Positions 16,021-23,063 of a stretch of DNA of 23,063 nt are shown in pieces (position 1 is the stretch's first letter; each line of letters opens with the position of its first letter). The DNA is from Erythrobacter sp. CCH5-A1 (GTDB taxonomy: Bacteria > Pseudomonadota > Alphaproteobacteria > Sphingomonadales > Sphingomonadaceae), in assembly GCF_001557115.1 (NCBI RefSeq), contig NZ_LSKQ01000110.1:1-23063 (forward strand), read 5' to 3'. A program made the translations under genes and the position numbers. Below the pieces are notes generated by a model, which was not told where the DNA came from, made no database searches, and saw only the letters and a program-made list of their open reading frames with translations.

Positions 16021-16820
16021 CGCCGTCGGAAGTCGCTCGGCGAGACGCCGAAGCGCTTCCGGAAGGCGGCGGTGAAGTGCGAGGGCGTCTGGAACCCGCT
16101 GCGCCAGGCGATGTCCGAGACCCGCGCGCCCTCGGTCATGAGGCTGCGGGCGGCGGCACGCAGGCGGAATTGCCGGGCATATTCGGCAAATCCGACGCCG
16201 AAGGCTCGGGCAAAGGCGCGCGAGAAATATGTCGGCGAGAGGTGGCAGCGCGCCGCCGCTTCCTCGACCGTCACCAGCCGGAAATCGGCCTGGACCACCA
16301 GATCGAGCGCAGGGCGCAGGCGGTGGAGGCTGCGTTCAGCGGCCGTCGTCTCGGCCTGAGGTGCAGTGCCCGGCAGCTCGTTGAGCAACAGCCGGGTGAG
16401 CATCACCACATCCCCCGCCCGGCCAGGCGCCTCGGCGAGCGCCACCAGCCAGTCGAACCCCGCCGCCAGCCGCGCCGCGACTGCCGCGCCGGGCCGGATC
16501 GCCTGCGCGGCGGAGAGGTTCTCGTAGCCCAAGGATGCGTCGCAATGCACCAGCACCCATTCGGTCGCCCCGGGATCGAGGCGGAAATCATGCGTGGTCA
16601 TCGCGGGCAGGAACAGCAGCGTACCGTCCGAAATGGGGAGCATGCCCCATTCGGTCGCCACGCTGCCCTCGGCGCGGGCAAACCAGATCAGTTCGGCCGG
16701 CTCATGGAAATGCGGAAAGGGCTCGGGCGCGCTCGAGGTGGCAGGGCGCAGCACGCGCTCGACCCGGACCGAGGAGGCCGGATCGAGCGCAATCGGCTCG
16801 CAGAGTGCGCCGGTGTCCAT
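16002..16820 (-). CDS. AraC-family transcriptional regulator
   Basis: The 272-residue protein has an N-terminal cupin sensor (PFPHFHEPAELIWFARAEGS, about 34-53, with the usual His pattern for a sugar-binding AraC cupin) and a C-terminal pair of helix-turn-helix motifs. The first lies at VEEAAARCHLSPTYFSRAFARAFG and the second at VSDIAWRSGFQTPSHFTAAFRKRFG, followed by SPSDFRRR. It lies between the GH13 and GH92 genes and is divergent from GH92, with the shared 17-bp motif in the intergenic region, so local activation of both glycosidases in response to a sugar is the simplest reading. No ribosome site precedes the ATG at 16820, and the promoter predicts a start two or three bases before it, suggesting a leaderless transcript. 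Confidence 0.88.
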   Translation of the reverse strand: MDTGALCEPIALDPASSVRVERVLRPATSSAPEPFPHFHEPAELIWFARAEGSVATEWGMLPISDGTLLFLPAMTTHDFRLDPGATEWVLVHCDASLGYENLSAAQAIRPGAAVAARLAAGFDWLVALAEAPGRAGDVVMLTRLLLNELPGTAPQAETTAAERSLHRLRPALDLVVQADFRLVTVEEAAARCHLSPTYFSRAFARAFGVGFAEYARQFRLRAAARSLMTEGARVSDIAWRSGFQTPSHFTAAFRKRFGVSPSDFRRRYLAGR

Positions 16821-16828
16821 AGGTCAAG

Positions 16829-16858
16829 GATAGAACAGACTTGGCGGGTGCGCGTCAA
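16829..16858 (-). promoter_or_regulatory. Promoter of the AraC-family gene
   Basis: On the minus strand, TTGACG (16858-16853) and TCTATC (16834-16829) are 18 bases apart, or 17 if TTCTAT is taken as the -10. The predicted transcription start is near 16822-16823, only two or three bases before the ATG at 16820. Confidence 0.5.
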
Positions 16859-16887
16859 CGGGTCAGGCCTGCCGTGCGAGCCGAAAT

Positions 16888-16904
16888 GACAAGGATCGGA
16901 CAGA
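16888..16904 (+). promoter_or_regulatory. 17-bp shared motif upstream of the GH92 gene (copy 2)
   Basis: GACAAGGATCGGACAGA lies in the divergent region between the AraC-family and GH92 genes, 86 bases before the GH92 start and upstream of a weak promoter (TTGCCG at 16937-16942, TATGCA at 16958-16963). One base differs from copy 1. The most economical reading is a binding site for the adjacent AraC-family regulator. Confidence 0.55.
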
Positions 16905-16990
16905 AATTCGCCGCATGGGAGCAATCTGCAAAGGGCTTGCCGGCCCGCCAAACCTGCTATGCATGAGCGCAGGAGGGGGAGGAGCTCCGC

Positions 16991-19201
16991 ATGAAGGCAT
17001 GGAAGCGTCTGGTCGCAGGGGTGGTGGCACTCATGACTGCCGCCGCGCCCACCGGTGCGCAGCCCGAAACGCCCGCGCCCCCGGCCCCCGGCCCCTCGGC
17101 TTACGTCGATCCCTTCATCGGCACCGACGGCACCGGGCACACCTTCCCCGGACCTGCGCGTCCCTTCGGGATGATCCAGCCCGGGCCCGACAATGCCGAT
17201 ACCGGGTGGGACTACACCTCGGGCTACCAGTACCGCGCGCCGCAGATCATCGGCTTCTCGCACACGCGGGCGAGCGGGACAGGGATCCCGGAGCTGGGCG
17301 ATGTCTTGCTGATGCCGTCCGCCACCCGCCGCGCGGCGATGGCGAGCGGCAAGGCGGACGAGGTGGCGCGCGCGGGATATCACGCCGTCACCCTGCCGGA
17401 CAACGGCGTCAAGGTGGAGCTGACCTCCAGCTTGCGCAGCGCGATGCACCGCTACACCTTCGCGCAGAGCGGGCGCGTGTGGGTGCTGGTCGATCTCCAG
17501 CACGGGCTCACCTTCCGCACCGATGAACAGCCGGTGCAGTCCATCACCAACCGCTTCGGCACCGACAGCTTCGAAGGCGAAGCATTCCGCCGCAACTGGA
17601 CCAAGCGCACAATCGCCTGGAGCGTGCGTTTCAACCGCCCGATCGCGGCGGTCGAGACCCTGCCCCCGCGCAAGGGGGACGCGGCGCCGCGCTACGTGCT
17701 CGCCTTCGATCTGCCGGAAGGCGAGAGCACCTTGCTGGTCAAGGCGGGGATGGCGACCACCGACCCCGCAGGCGCGCGCGGCAACCGGGACGAGGTGTTC
17801 GGCTGGGACTTCGACGCCCTCGCCGCTGCCGCGCGGGCCGAGTGGGACGCGCTGCTCGCGCGCGCCACGATCGAGGGGCCCGAAGGCCAGCAGCGGGTGT
17901 TCACCACCGCGCTCTACCACGTCTTCCTCCACCCCTCGGTGGTGAGCGATGCGGACGGTCGCTTTCGCGGGCCCGACGGGACCATCCGCACCGCGCCAAA
18001 GGGGCACCTGCGCTACTCCACCTTCTCGCTGTGGGACACGTTCCGCGCCGCCCATCCGCTCTACACTCTGCTGGTTCCTGAAAGGGTGGACGATTTCGTG
18101 GCCTCGCTGCTCGATCACCAGCAGGCGGCTGGGCGCCTGCCCAAGTGGCCGATCTGGGGCGGGGAGACCGGCACGATGATCGGCGAACCCGCGCTTCCCG
18201 TCATCGCCGAGGCCTGGGCCAAGGGGTTTCGCGGCTTCGACGGCCAGCGCGCCCTGGCGGCGATGGTCGCGACATCAACCCGCGATGCCTCGCCCATCTA
18301 CGAGGGCGACCACTCGATCTCGCAATGGTCGCTCTATGATCGCTACGGCTATTACCCCACCGACGCCACCGGCGGCGAGGCGGTGTCGCGCAGCCTCGAG
18401 GCGGGGATCGGCGATGCGGCGACCGCGCGCATGGCGGCGATGCTGGGAGACACGGCCGAGGCGAAGCGCTTCGGCAAGCGGGCGGAAAGCTGGCGCAAGC
18501 TGATCGACCCCGAAACGCGTTTGGCCCGCGGGCGCGATGCGGCGGGCAAGTGGCGCGAACCCTTCGATCCGCTCACGCCCACATCACCGCTCAACAACCC
18601 GGGCGACTATACCGAGGCGAACGCCTGGCAATATACTTGGACGCCTGCGCTCCACGACCCCGAGGGCCTCGTGAAAGCGCTGGGCGGCAGGAAAGCGGCG
18701 GGCGCGATGCTCGACCGGTTCTTCTTCGAGCTGCCGGTGACCAAGGGCGCGGAATATCTCGGGCAGGAGGCGATGATCGGGCAATATGCCCACGGCAACG
18801 AGCCGAGCCACCATGTCGCATGGCTATATGCCTACACCGACCGCCCTGAGCGCACCGCGGCGCTGGTGCGGCGGATCGCGGAGAGCTTCTATCGCGACAC
18901 CCCCGATGGCCTCGTCGGCAACGAGGATGCGGGGCAGATGAGCGCCTGGTATGTCTTCGCGACGCTGGGCTTCTACCCGCTCGATCCGGTCAGCGCGCAT
19001 TATGTCGCAGGCCTGCCGCTGACCCCGCGCGCGGTGCTGCGGGTTCCGGGGCGCGCCGAACTGACCATCGAACAGGCGGGCTGCAAGGAGGGCCCCGTCG
19101 GCGTCTCGCTGGGGGGCAAGGCCTATCCGGTCACCGCCCTGCCCCATGCGGCACTGGTGAAGGGCGGGACGCTGACTCTGACTGGCTGCGCTAGACGCTG
19201 A
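16991..19201 (+). CDS. Secreted GH92 alpha-mannosidase
   Basis: This is a 736-residue exo-acting, calcium-dependent alpha-mannosidase of family GH92, close to the usual 700-760 length. It begins with a signal peptide (1 to about 24, ending TGAQ), then YVDPFIGTDGTGHTFPG, the N-terminal hallmark. LWDTFR, HGNEPSHH (601-608, with the general acid Glu604) and GNEDAGQMSAWYVF (643-656, with the catalytic-base aspartate) are all intact. It should remove mannose from mannan or N-glycan-type chains in the periplasm. A strong ribosome site (GGAGGGGGAGGAG) precedes the ATG at 16991. It is divergent from the AraC gene. Its 3' end overlaps the convergent transporter gene by 11 bases. Linkage specificity cannot be read from these motifs. 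Confidence 0.93.
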   Translation: MKAWKRLVAGVVALMTAAAPTGAQPETPAPPAPGPSAYVDPFIGTDGTGHTFPGPARPFGMIQPGPDNADTGWDYTSGYQYRAPQIIGFSHTRASGTGIPELGDVLLMPSATRRAAMASGKADEVARAGYHAVTLPDNGVKVELTSSLRSAMHRYTFAQSGRVWVLVDLQHGLTFRTDEQPVQSITNRFGTDSFEGEAFRRNWTKRTIAWSVRFNRPIAAVETLPPRKGDAAPRYVLAFDLPEGESTLLVKAGMATTDPAGARGNRDEVFGWDFDALAAAARAEWDALLARATIEGPEGQQRVFTTALYHVFLHPSVVSDADGRFRGPDGTIRTAPKGHLRYSTFSLWDTFRAAHPLYTLLVPERVDDFVASLLDHQQAAGRLPKWPIWGGETGTMIGEPALPVIAEAWAKGFRGFDGQRALAAMVATSTRDASPIYEGDHSISQWSLYDRYGYYPTDATGGEAVSRSLEAGIGDAATARMAAMLGDTAEAKRFGKRAESWRKLIDPETRLARGRDAAGKWREPFDPLTPTSPLNNPGDYTEANAWQYTWTPALHDPEGLVKALGGRKAAGAMLDRFFFELPVTKGAEYLGQEAMIGQYAHGNEPSHHVAWLYAYTDRPERTAALVRRIAESFYRDTPDGLVGNEDAGQMSAWYVFATLGFYPLDPVSAHYVAGLPLTPRAVLRVPGRAELTIEQAGCKEGPVGVSLGGKAYPVTALPHAALVKGGTLTLTGCARR

Positions 19202-19898
19202 CGCCGAACAGGCGGCCCACGGCAGCCGTGCTCGCCATGGCGAAGACCCCCCAGCCGACCACGCGCAAGGTCGCCGGGACGAGCGGCGCGGCCCCCGCCT
19301 TCGCGCCGAGCACGCCGAGCACCGCCAGCGCCAACACCGAGACCACGACCACCGTCACCATGATCGCGCCCGCTGGAGCCAGCAAGGCGGCGATGAGCGG
19401 CACGGCGGCGGCCGCACTGAAGGTCACGCCCGAGGCGAGCGCCGCCTGCAGGGGATTGGCTGCAAGGTGTTCGGCGAGGCCCAGCTCGTCGCGCACATGC
19501 GCCGCCAGCGCATCGCGCGCGCTGAGTTCGCGGGCCACCAGCGCGGCAGTGGCCTCGCTGAGGCCGCGCGCGCGGTAGATCGCGGCAAGCTCGGCCTCCT
19601 CGTCGTCGGGCGTGGCAGCAAGCGCCTCCTGCTCGCGGGCGATGTCGGCCTGCTCGGAATCGGCCTGACTGGAGACCGAGATATACTCGCCCGCCGCCAT
19701 CGACATCGCGCCTGCAATCAGGGCGGCCACCCCTGCCACCAGCACGGGGCCGGCCTCGGGCGTCGCCGCCGCCACGCCGATAATCAGCGAGGCGACCGAG
19801 ATGATACCGTCATTCGCCCCCAGCACCGCCGCGCGCAGCCAGCCGGTGCGGTGGACATAATGCGGATCGTCGGGGTGAGCGCTGTTTGCCGTGGCCAT
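19191..19898 (-). CDS. VIT1/CCC1-family iron or manganese transporter
   Basis: The 235-residue membrane protein belongs to the VIT1/CCC1 family, which moves Fe(II) or Mn(II) out of the cytoplasm. It starts HRTGWLRAAVLGANDGIISVASLIIGVAAA and has the signature MSMAAGEYISVSSQADSEQADIAREQ (about 79-104), an acidic cytoplasmic loop (about 104-160, likely metal-binding) and three further hydrophobic segments in the last 80 residues. This matches the five-helix plan of the family. The ATG at 19898 has AAGGG about four bases upstream. It starts 41 bases after the stop of the short-chain dehydrogenase gene on the same strand and may share its transcript. It could provide iron detoxification, consistent with the uptake system elsewhere in the window, but metal preference is not shown. 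Confidence 0.88.
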   Translation of the reverse strand: MATANSAHPDDPHYVHRTGWLRAAVLGANDGIISVASLIIGVAAATPEAGPVLVAGVAALIAGAMSMAAGEYISVSSQADSEQADIAREQEALAATPDDEEAELAAIYRARGLSEATAALVARELSARDALAAHVRDELGLAEHLAANPLQAALASGVTFSAAAAVPLIAALLAPAGAIMVTVVVVSVLALAVLGVLGAKAGAAPLVPATLRVVGWGVFAMASTAAVGRLFGVSV

Positions 19899-19934
19899 GG
19901 ACCCTTGTCCGCCTTCGCTCCCGCCAAGGCAAGC

Positions 19935-19948
19935 GCAACCTAGGTTGC
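19935..19948. repeat. Perfect 14-bp palindrome at the SDR stop codon
   Basis: GCAACCTAGGTTGC is self-complementary and contains the TAG stop of the dehydrogenase gene (19940-19942 on the minus strand). It lies in the short gap before the VIT gene. It could be a small processing stem or an operator, or just chance. Confidence 0.4.
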
Positions 19949-20761
19949 AGACCAGCCCGCGTCGATCATCAGTGCCGATCCCGTCACCACCCGCGCCGCC
20001 TCGCTCACCAGATACATCACCGCCGCCGCTGACTGCTCGGAGGTGATCTTTTCCTTGATGAGATGCGGGGTGAGCTGGAGTTCGTAGGCCTCCTCGATCC
20101 CGAGCCCCCGCGCGGCGGCCAGATCGTCGGTCGCGGCCGCGACCATCGGGGTGTCGACGAGGCCGGGGCACAGGGCGTTGACGGTGATCTTGTGCTCGGC
20201 CAGCTCCCCTGCCATCGCGCGGGTCAGCCCCATCATACCGTGCTTGGAGGCGCAGTAATGGGCATAGCCGGGGGTGCCGACATGCCCCGCGACCGAGGCG
20301 ATGTTGACGATCCTCCCACCTCTACCGCCCGCGATCATGTGCGGCACCGCGGCGCGGATCACCCGCCATGCGCCGGTGAGGTTGACGTCGATCATCGTGG
20401 TCCACATCGCCTCGTCGAGCTCGTGCGCGGGGCGGCCGCCGGTGAGGATGCCGGCATTGTTGACGATGATGTCGATCCGCCCGAAGGCCTCCATCGCCGC
20501 CGCGACGAAAGCCTCGACCTGCGCCATGTCGCGCACGTCGCAAGCCATGGCGAGCGCGCGCACCCCGTGTGCCTCAATGCCTTGCGCGACCTCGCCCAGC
20601 GCCCCGCCGAGCGCATAGCCGACCGTTTCCATCGCCGCCGCGCCGACATCGCAAACCGCGACATCCGCGCCGGCCTCGGCCAGCGCCAGCGCGATCGCCT
20701 TTCCCTGCCCGCGCGCGGCGCCCGTCACCAGTGCGGCCTTGCCTGCAAGTGTCCCTGTCAT
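19940..20761 (-). CDS. Short-chain dehydrogenase/reductase, carveol-dehydrogenase-like
   Basis: The 273-residue SDR enzyme oxidises or reduces an alcohol/ketone using NAD(P). It has the cofactor loop TGAARGQG (13-20), NNAG (101-104) and the full catalytic tetrad Asn127, Ser156, Tyr169 and Lys173 (YCASK). Between beta-2 (CDV) and beta-3 (CDVRD) there is an extra segment METVGYALGGALGEVAQGIEAHG (about 44-66), which resembles the insert of the mycofactocin-associated/carveol dehydrogenase-type SDRs that bind nicotinamide tightly. That makes this subgroup likely but not certain. The ATG at 20761 follows GGGAAGGGACAGGAC. The VIT gene follows after 41 bases. Substrate is unknown. Confidence 0.87.
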   Translation of the reverse strand: MTGTLAGKAALVTGAARGQGKAIALALAEAGADVAVCDVGAAAMETVGYALGGALGEVAQGIEAHGVRALAMACDVRDMAQVEAFVAAAMEAFGRIDIIVNNAGILTGGRPAHELDEAMWTTMIDVNLTGAWRVIRAAVPHMIAGGRGGRIVNIASVAGHVGTPGYAHYCASKHGMMGLTRAMAGELAEHKITVNALCPGLVDTPMVAAATDDLAAARGLGIEEAYELQLTPHLIKEKITSEQSAAAVMYLVSEAARVVTGSALMIDAGWSAT

Positions 20762-20845
20762 GTCCTGTCCCTTCCCTGTCCCGGGAAAGAGACTATTCGC
20801 CTGGCGCGATTTCCCAAGCGGCTGAAGTGATAGGTGAGGGCAGGT

Positions 20846-21877
20846 TCAGGCGGCGGCGTTGGTCTGCTCGAGAATCCAGTCCGGGATGGCCTCCTGCCGC
20901 AGGTCGGCAAGCTCCAGGCCTTGCGCACGCACCGCGTCATAGCGGTCGCGCGGGGCGTAGTCGGCCGGGCGCTGGACGAAGATCTTGCCCTTCGTCTCGG
21001 CAAGGATCGCAAGGCCGCGCACCCCATCGTTGCCGTTCCCGGTGAGCAGCCCGCCGAGCGCGGGCAGTCCGCTCCGCGCAAGACTGCCGAACAAGAGGTC
21101 GGCCGAAGGGCGGCAGCCATTCACCGGATCGCGCTCGACGAGCCTGAGGCGCGGCGGCTCGCCCGCCTCGATGATGACATGGCGGGTCGGATCATGCGCC
21201 AGCCACACCTTGCCCGGTTCGAGGCTGACGCCATCGACCGCATCGCCCAACTGGCACGGCAGCGAATGGCGCATCGCGCGCACGGCGTTTTCGACCGCGT
21301 TCGGGTCGGCGTCGAACAGCACGATCGTCGGCGGACAGCCGGCATCATAGGCGGCAAGCACCTGGCGCGCGCTCTCGATCCCCGCCGCTCCGCAGGCGAG
21401 CGCGACGATGCGGCCATCGGAGCGGTATTTCGCCCCGCCAGCGCCGCCTTCGGCGCCCTCGCCGCCGGGCTTCAGCTCGCCCGATGCCGCCTTCACCACG
21501 ATATCGCCGAGCTGGCGCACGGTCGCATCGAACTCCTCGCGCGAGGTGTGCAAGGGCTTGGGGAAGCAATGCACCGCGCCCAGCTCGAGCGCGCGGCGCG
21601 CGGTGCCGGTGCCGGCCTGCGTGATCGAGGACAGCATGATCACCGGCATCGGACGGGTTTCCATCACCTCCTCGAGAAACTCCATCCCGCTCTTGCCCGG
21701 CATCTCGACATCGAGCGTCAGCACATCGGGCCTCAGCTTTTCGAGCTGGTCGCGGGCCTCGTCGGCGTTCTTGGCGGTGCCGCACACGGTGACACCCTTG
21801 GCATTGTCGAGAATGTCGCAGAACAACGCGCGCATCGCGGCGGAATCGTCGACTACCAGTACCCGTACATTGGCCAT
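20846..21877 (-). CDS. CheB-like response regulator with degenerate methylesterase domain
   Basis: The 343-residue protein has a normal receiver domain (Asp10-Asp11, phospho-acceptor Asp56 in LTLDVEMP, Ser83-Ser84, Lys107 in FPKP), a Gly/Glu-rich linker (about 132-150) and a C-terminal domain aligned to the CheB methylesterase. In active CheB the catalytic triad lies in GASTGG (Ser), QHMP (His) and LTGMGxDGA (Asp). Here these read GAAGIE (163-168), FDADP (188-192) and LTGNGNDGV (278-286): the serine and histidine are missing and only the aspartate (Asp284) remains. It is therefore unlikely to be an active methylesterase or deamidase. It is divergent from an adjacent chemoreceptor gene, which suggests a chemotaxis-related signalling role, perhaps as a phosphate sink or competitor of another CheB. 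The ATG at 21877 has AGAGG about ten bases upstream. Confidence 0.85.
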   Translation of the reverse strand: MANVRVLVVDDSAAMRALFCDILDNAKGVTVCGTAKNADEARDQLEKLRPDVLTLDVEMPGKSGMEFLEEVMETRPMPVIMLSSITQAGTGTARRALELGAVHCFPKPLHTSREEFDATVRQLGDIVVKAASGELKPGGEGAEGGAGGAKYRSDGRIVALACGAAGIESARQVLAAYDAGCPPTIVLFDADPNAVENAVRAMRHSLPCQLGDAVDGVSLEPGKVWLAHDPTRHVIIEAGEPPRLRLVERDPVNGCRPSADLLFGSLARSGLPALGGLLTGNGNDGVRGLAILAETKGKIFVQRPADYAPRDRYDAVRAQGLELADLRQEAIPDWILEQTNAAA

Positions 21878-22060
21878 GTTCGCTCAGCCTCTTGATTGAC
21901 GGCTCGCATTAGGCCGCGAGCGCCGAACAAATTCGCGCGCGCAGGCTAGGGGGAAGCGCATAGGGGCGTGACAGCGACGGCTTATCGACCAAGCGCGTAG
22001 AGGAGACCCTGTATCACTCCGGCGCACTGCAGCGGCCGGGCCATGACGAGGCAAGCTCCA

Positions 22061-23063
22061 ATGACGATCGAGCAGTATTCGCGTATCGCCGGCATGACGC
22101 TGTGCTCCATGCTGGCCGCGATCCTGCTGCTGGCCGGGATCGGGATCAATCACATCCGCAACGGCGGGCCGCTCGACAATGGCGAGCAGATGCTGTCGGA
22201 TTTCCGCGCGGATATCCTGCCGCCGCCGATGTTCCTTGTCGAAAGCTTCGCCAACGCGAGCATCATGACCATCCACCGCGATGCCTATGCGATCAACGAG
22301 AAGCGGCTGGCCGATCAGGAGAAGACCTATTGGGATTCCCAGCAACGCTGGGCGCAGAGCGCGCTGTCGGATGATCTGAAGGCCGGTCTGGCGGCGAACG
22401 CCCAAACGACCGGCAAGGCCTTCTGGGACGAGGTGAACCAGTCGCTGAAGCCCGCCGCGCGGCGCTGGGATCAGCCAGCCATGGCCGCCTCGCACCGCCG
22501 GCTGCTGGAAATCTACCGTGCCCACCGCGCGGGGATCAACGATCTGGTCGCCCGCAGCGAGAAGGAAACCGCGGCCTCGATGGACGAGAATGCCTTCATC
22601 CAGATCCTGATCATCGGCGGCGCGTGCCTTGCGGTGCTGCTGGTTCTGGGGAGCTTCGTGGCCGCCTATCTGGCCTTCCGCCGCAAGGTGCTCTGGCCGA
22701 TCTACATCACCATCGAGACCATGCGCGACATGGCGGCGGGCGATGTCGATGCCGGGATCACCACCAACCACCGTGCGGATGAAATCGGCACGATGACCCG
22801 CGCGATCGAGACGTTCCGCGCGGCGATGAAGTCCGACAAGGCCCGCTCGGCCGAGCAGGCCGAAGTGGTCGCGACGCTTTCGGGCGCACTGGACAAGCTC
22901 GCGGCGGGTGACCTCTCGCATCGCATCGCGGCGATGCCACCGGGCGAGCACCAGCGGCTGCAGGAAGCCTTCAACGCCTCGGTCGGGCGGCTCGAGACGA
23001 TGATCGCCCAGGTGCGCGCCACGGTGGGCGGGGTCACGACCGGTTCGGACGAGATCCGCGCCG
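22061..23063 (+). CDS. Methyl-accepting chemotaxis protein (5' part, runs off the window)
   Basis: The first 334 residues are present. One membrane segment (about 9-29, IAGMTLCSMLAAILLLAGIGI) and a second (about 179-206, IQILIIGGACLAVLLVLGSFVAA) enclose a mostly helical periplasmic sensor of about 150 residues. A HAMP domain follows (about 207-259, ending GDVDAGITTNHRADEIGTMTRAIETF), then a second HAMP-like repeat (about 272-325, KLAAGDLSHRIAAMP...LQEAFNASVGRL), and the window ends as the signalling domain begins. No methylation or CheW-binding region is visible, so an MCP is inferred rather than proved; a HAMP-containing kinase or cyclase is less likely. ATG at 22061 is preferred, with GAGG about ten bases upstream; an in-frame ATG at 22043 is possible. 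The ligand is unknown. Confidence 0.8.
   Translation, partial: MTIEQYSRIAGMTLCSMLAAILLLAGIGINHIRNGGPLDNGEQMLSDFRADILPPPMFLVESFANASIMTIHRDAYAINEKRLADQEKTYWDSQQRWAQSALSDDLKAGLAANAQTTGKAFWDEVNQSLKPAARRWDQPAMAASHRRLLEIYRAHRAGINDLVARSEKETAASMDENAFIQILIIGGACLAVLLVLGSFVAAYLAFRRKVLWPIYITIETMRDMAAGDVDAGITTNHRADEIGTMTRAIETFRAAMKSDKARSAEQAEVVATLSGALDKLAAGDLSHRIAAMPPGEHQRLQEAFNASVGRLETMIAQVRATVGGVTTGSDEIRA

Noticed and set aside
19899..20171. Extension of the VIT-family frame 91 codons upstream
   Set aside because: It runs through the SDR gene in a different frame with Arg/Gly-rich sequence. The ATG at 19898 gives the family's normal N-terminus.

Overview
The window is about 23 kb of GC-rich DNA that looks like an alphaproteobacterium of the sphingomonad/Erythrobacter type. 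The evidence is the strong GC bias at third codon positions, two large TonB-dependent receptors with sphingomonad/Caulobacter-style plug motifs, a SapC-cupin-flavin halogenase set of the kind found beside such receptors, and the gene styles of its PepSY, GH92 and VIT proteins. No rRNA, complete tRNA or CRISPR array is visible. All assignments come from reading motifs; no database search was run.

Region 1 (1-2264) is the right-hand end of an integrated element. It holds a tyrosine recombinase gene, the first third of a type I restriction hsdR gene, and 22-bp tandem repeats at the left edge that look like the tip of an insertion sequence, probably IS21-like, which cuts hsdR inside its Walker A motif. 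The element appears to end at 2246-2264, where a 19-bp copy of a tRNA-Pro 3' end lies next to integrase arm-like repeats. The intact tRNA would be beyond the left edge.

Region 2 (2308-8967, minus strand) is a nutrient-uptake locus: a TonB-dependent receptor, a strong intercistronic hairpin, then tightly coupled genes for SapC, a JmjC-like cupin and a flavin-dependent (tryptophan-type) halogenase. A good sigma-70 promoter with a LacI-family operator just after the -10 box precedes the receptor.

Region 3 (9401-13143, plus strand) is a probable iron-uptake operon: a Fur-like box, a 25-codon leader ORF, a PepSY membrane protein, a 59-residue membrane protein and a siderophore-type TonB-dependent receptor. 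The genes are joined by ATGA overlaps or short gaps. A cytochrome P450 gene converges on it, and the two stop codons overlap.

Region 4 (14420-19201) is a glycan-degradation cluster: a secreted GH13 enzyme, an AraC-family regulator and a secreted GH92 alpha-mannosidase. A nearly identical 17-bp motif lies upstream of both glycosidases, so the AraC protein may control both.

Region 5 (19191-23063) holds a VIT/CCC1-type metal transporter and a short-chain dehydrogenase in one transcription unit. These are followed by a CheB-like protein that has lost two of its three catalytic residues, and by a divergent methyl-accepting chemotaxis protein cut by the window end.
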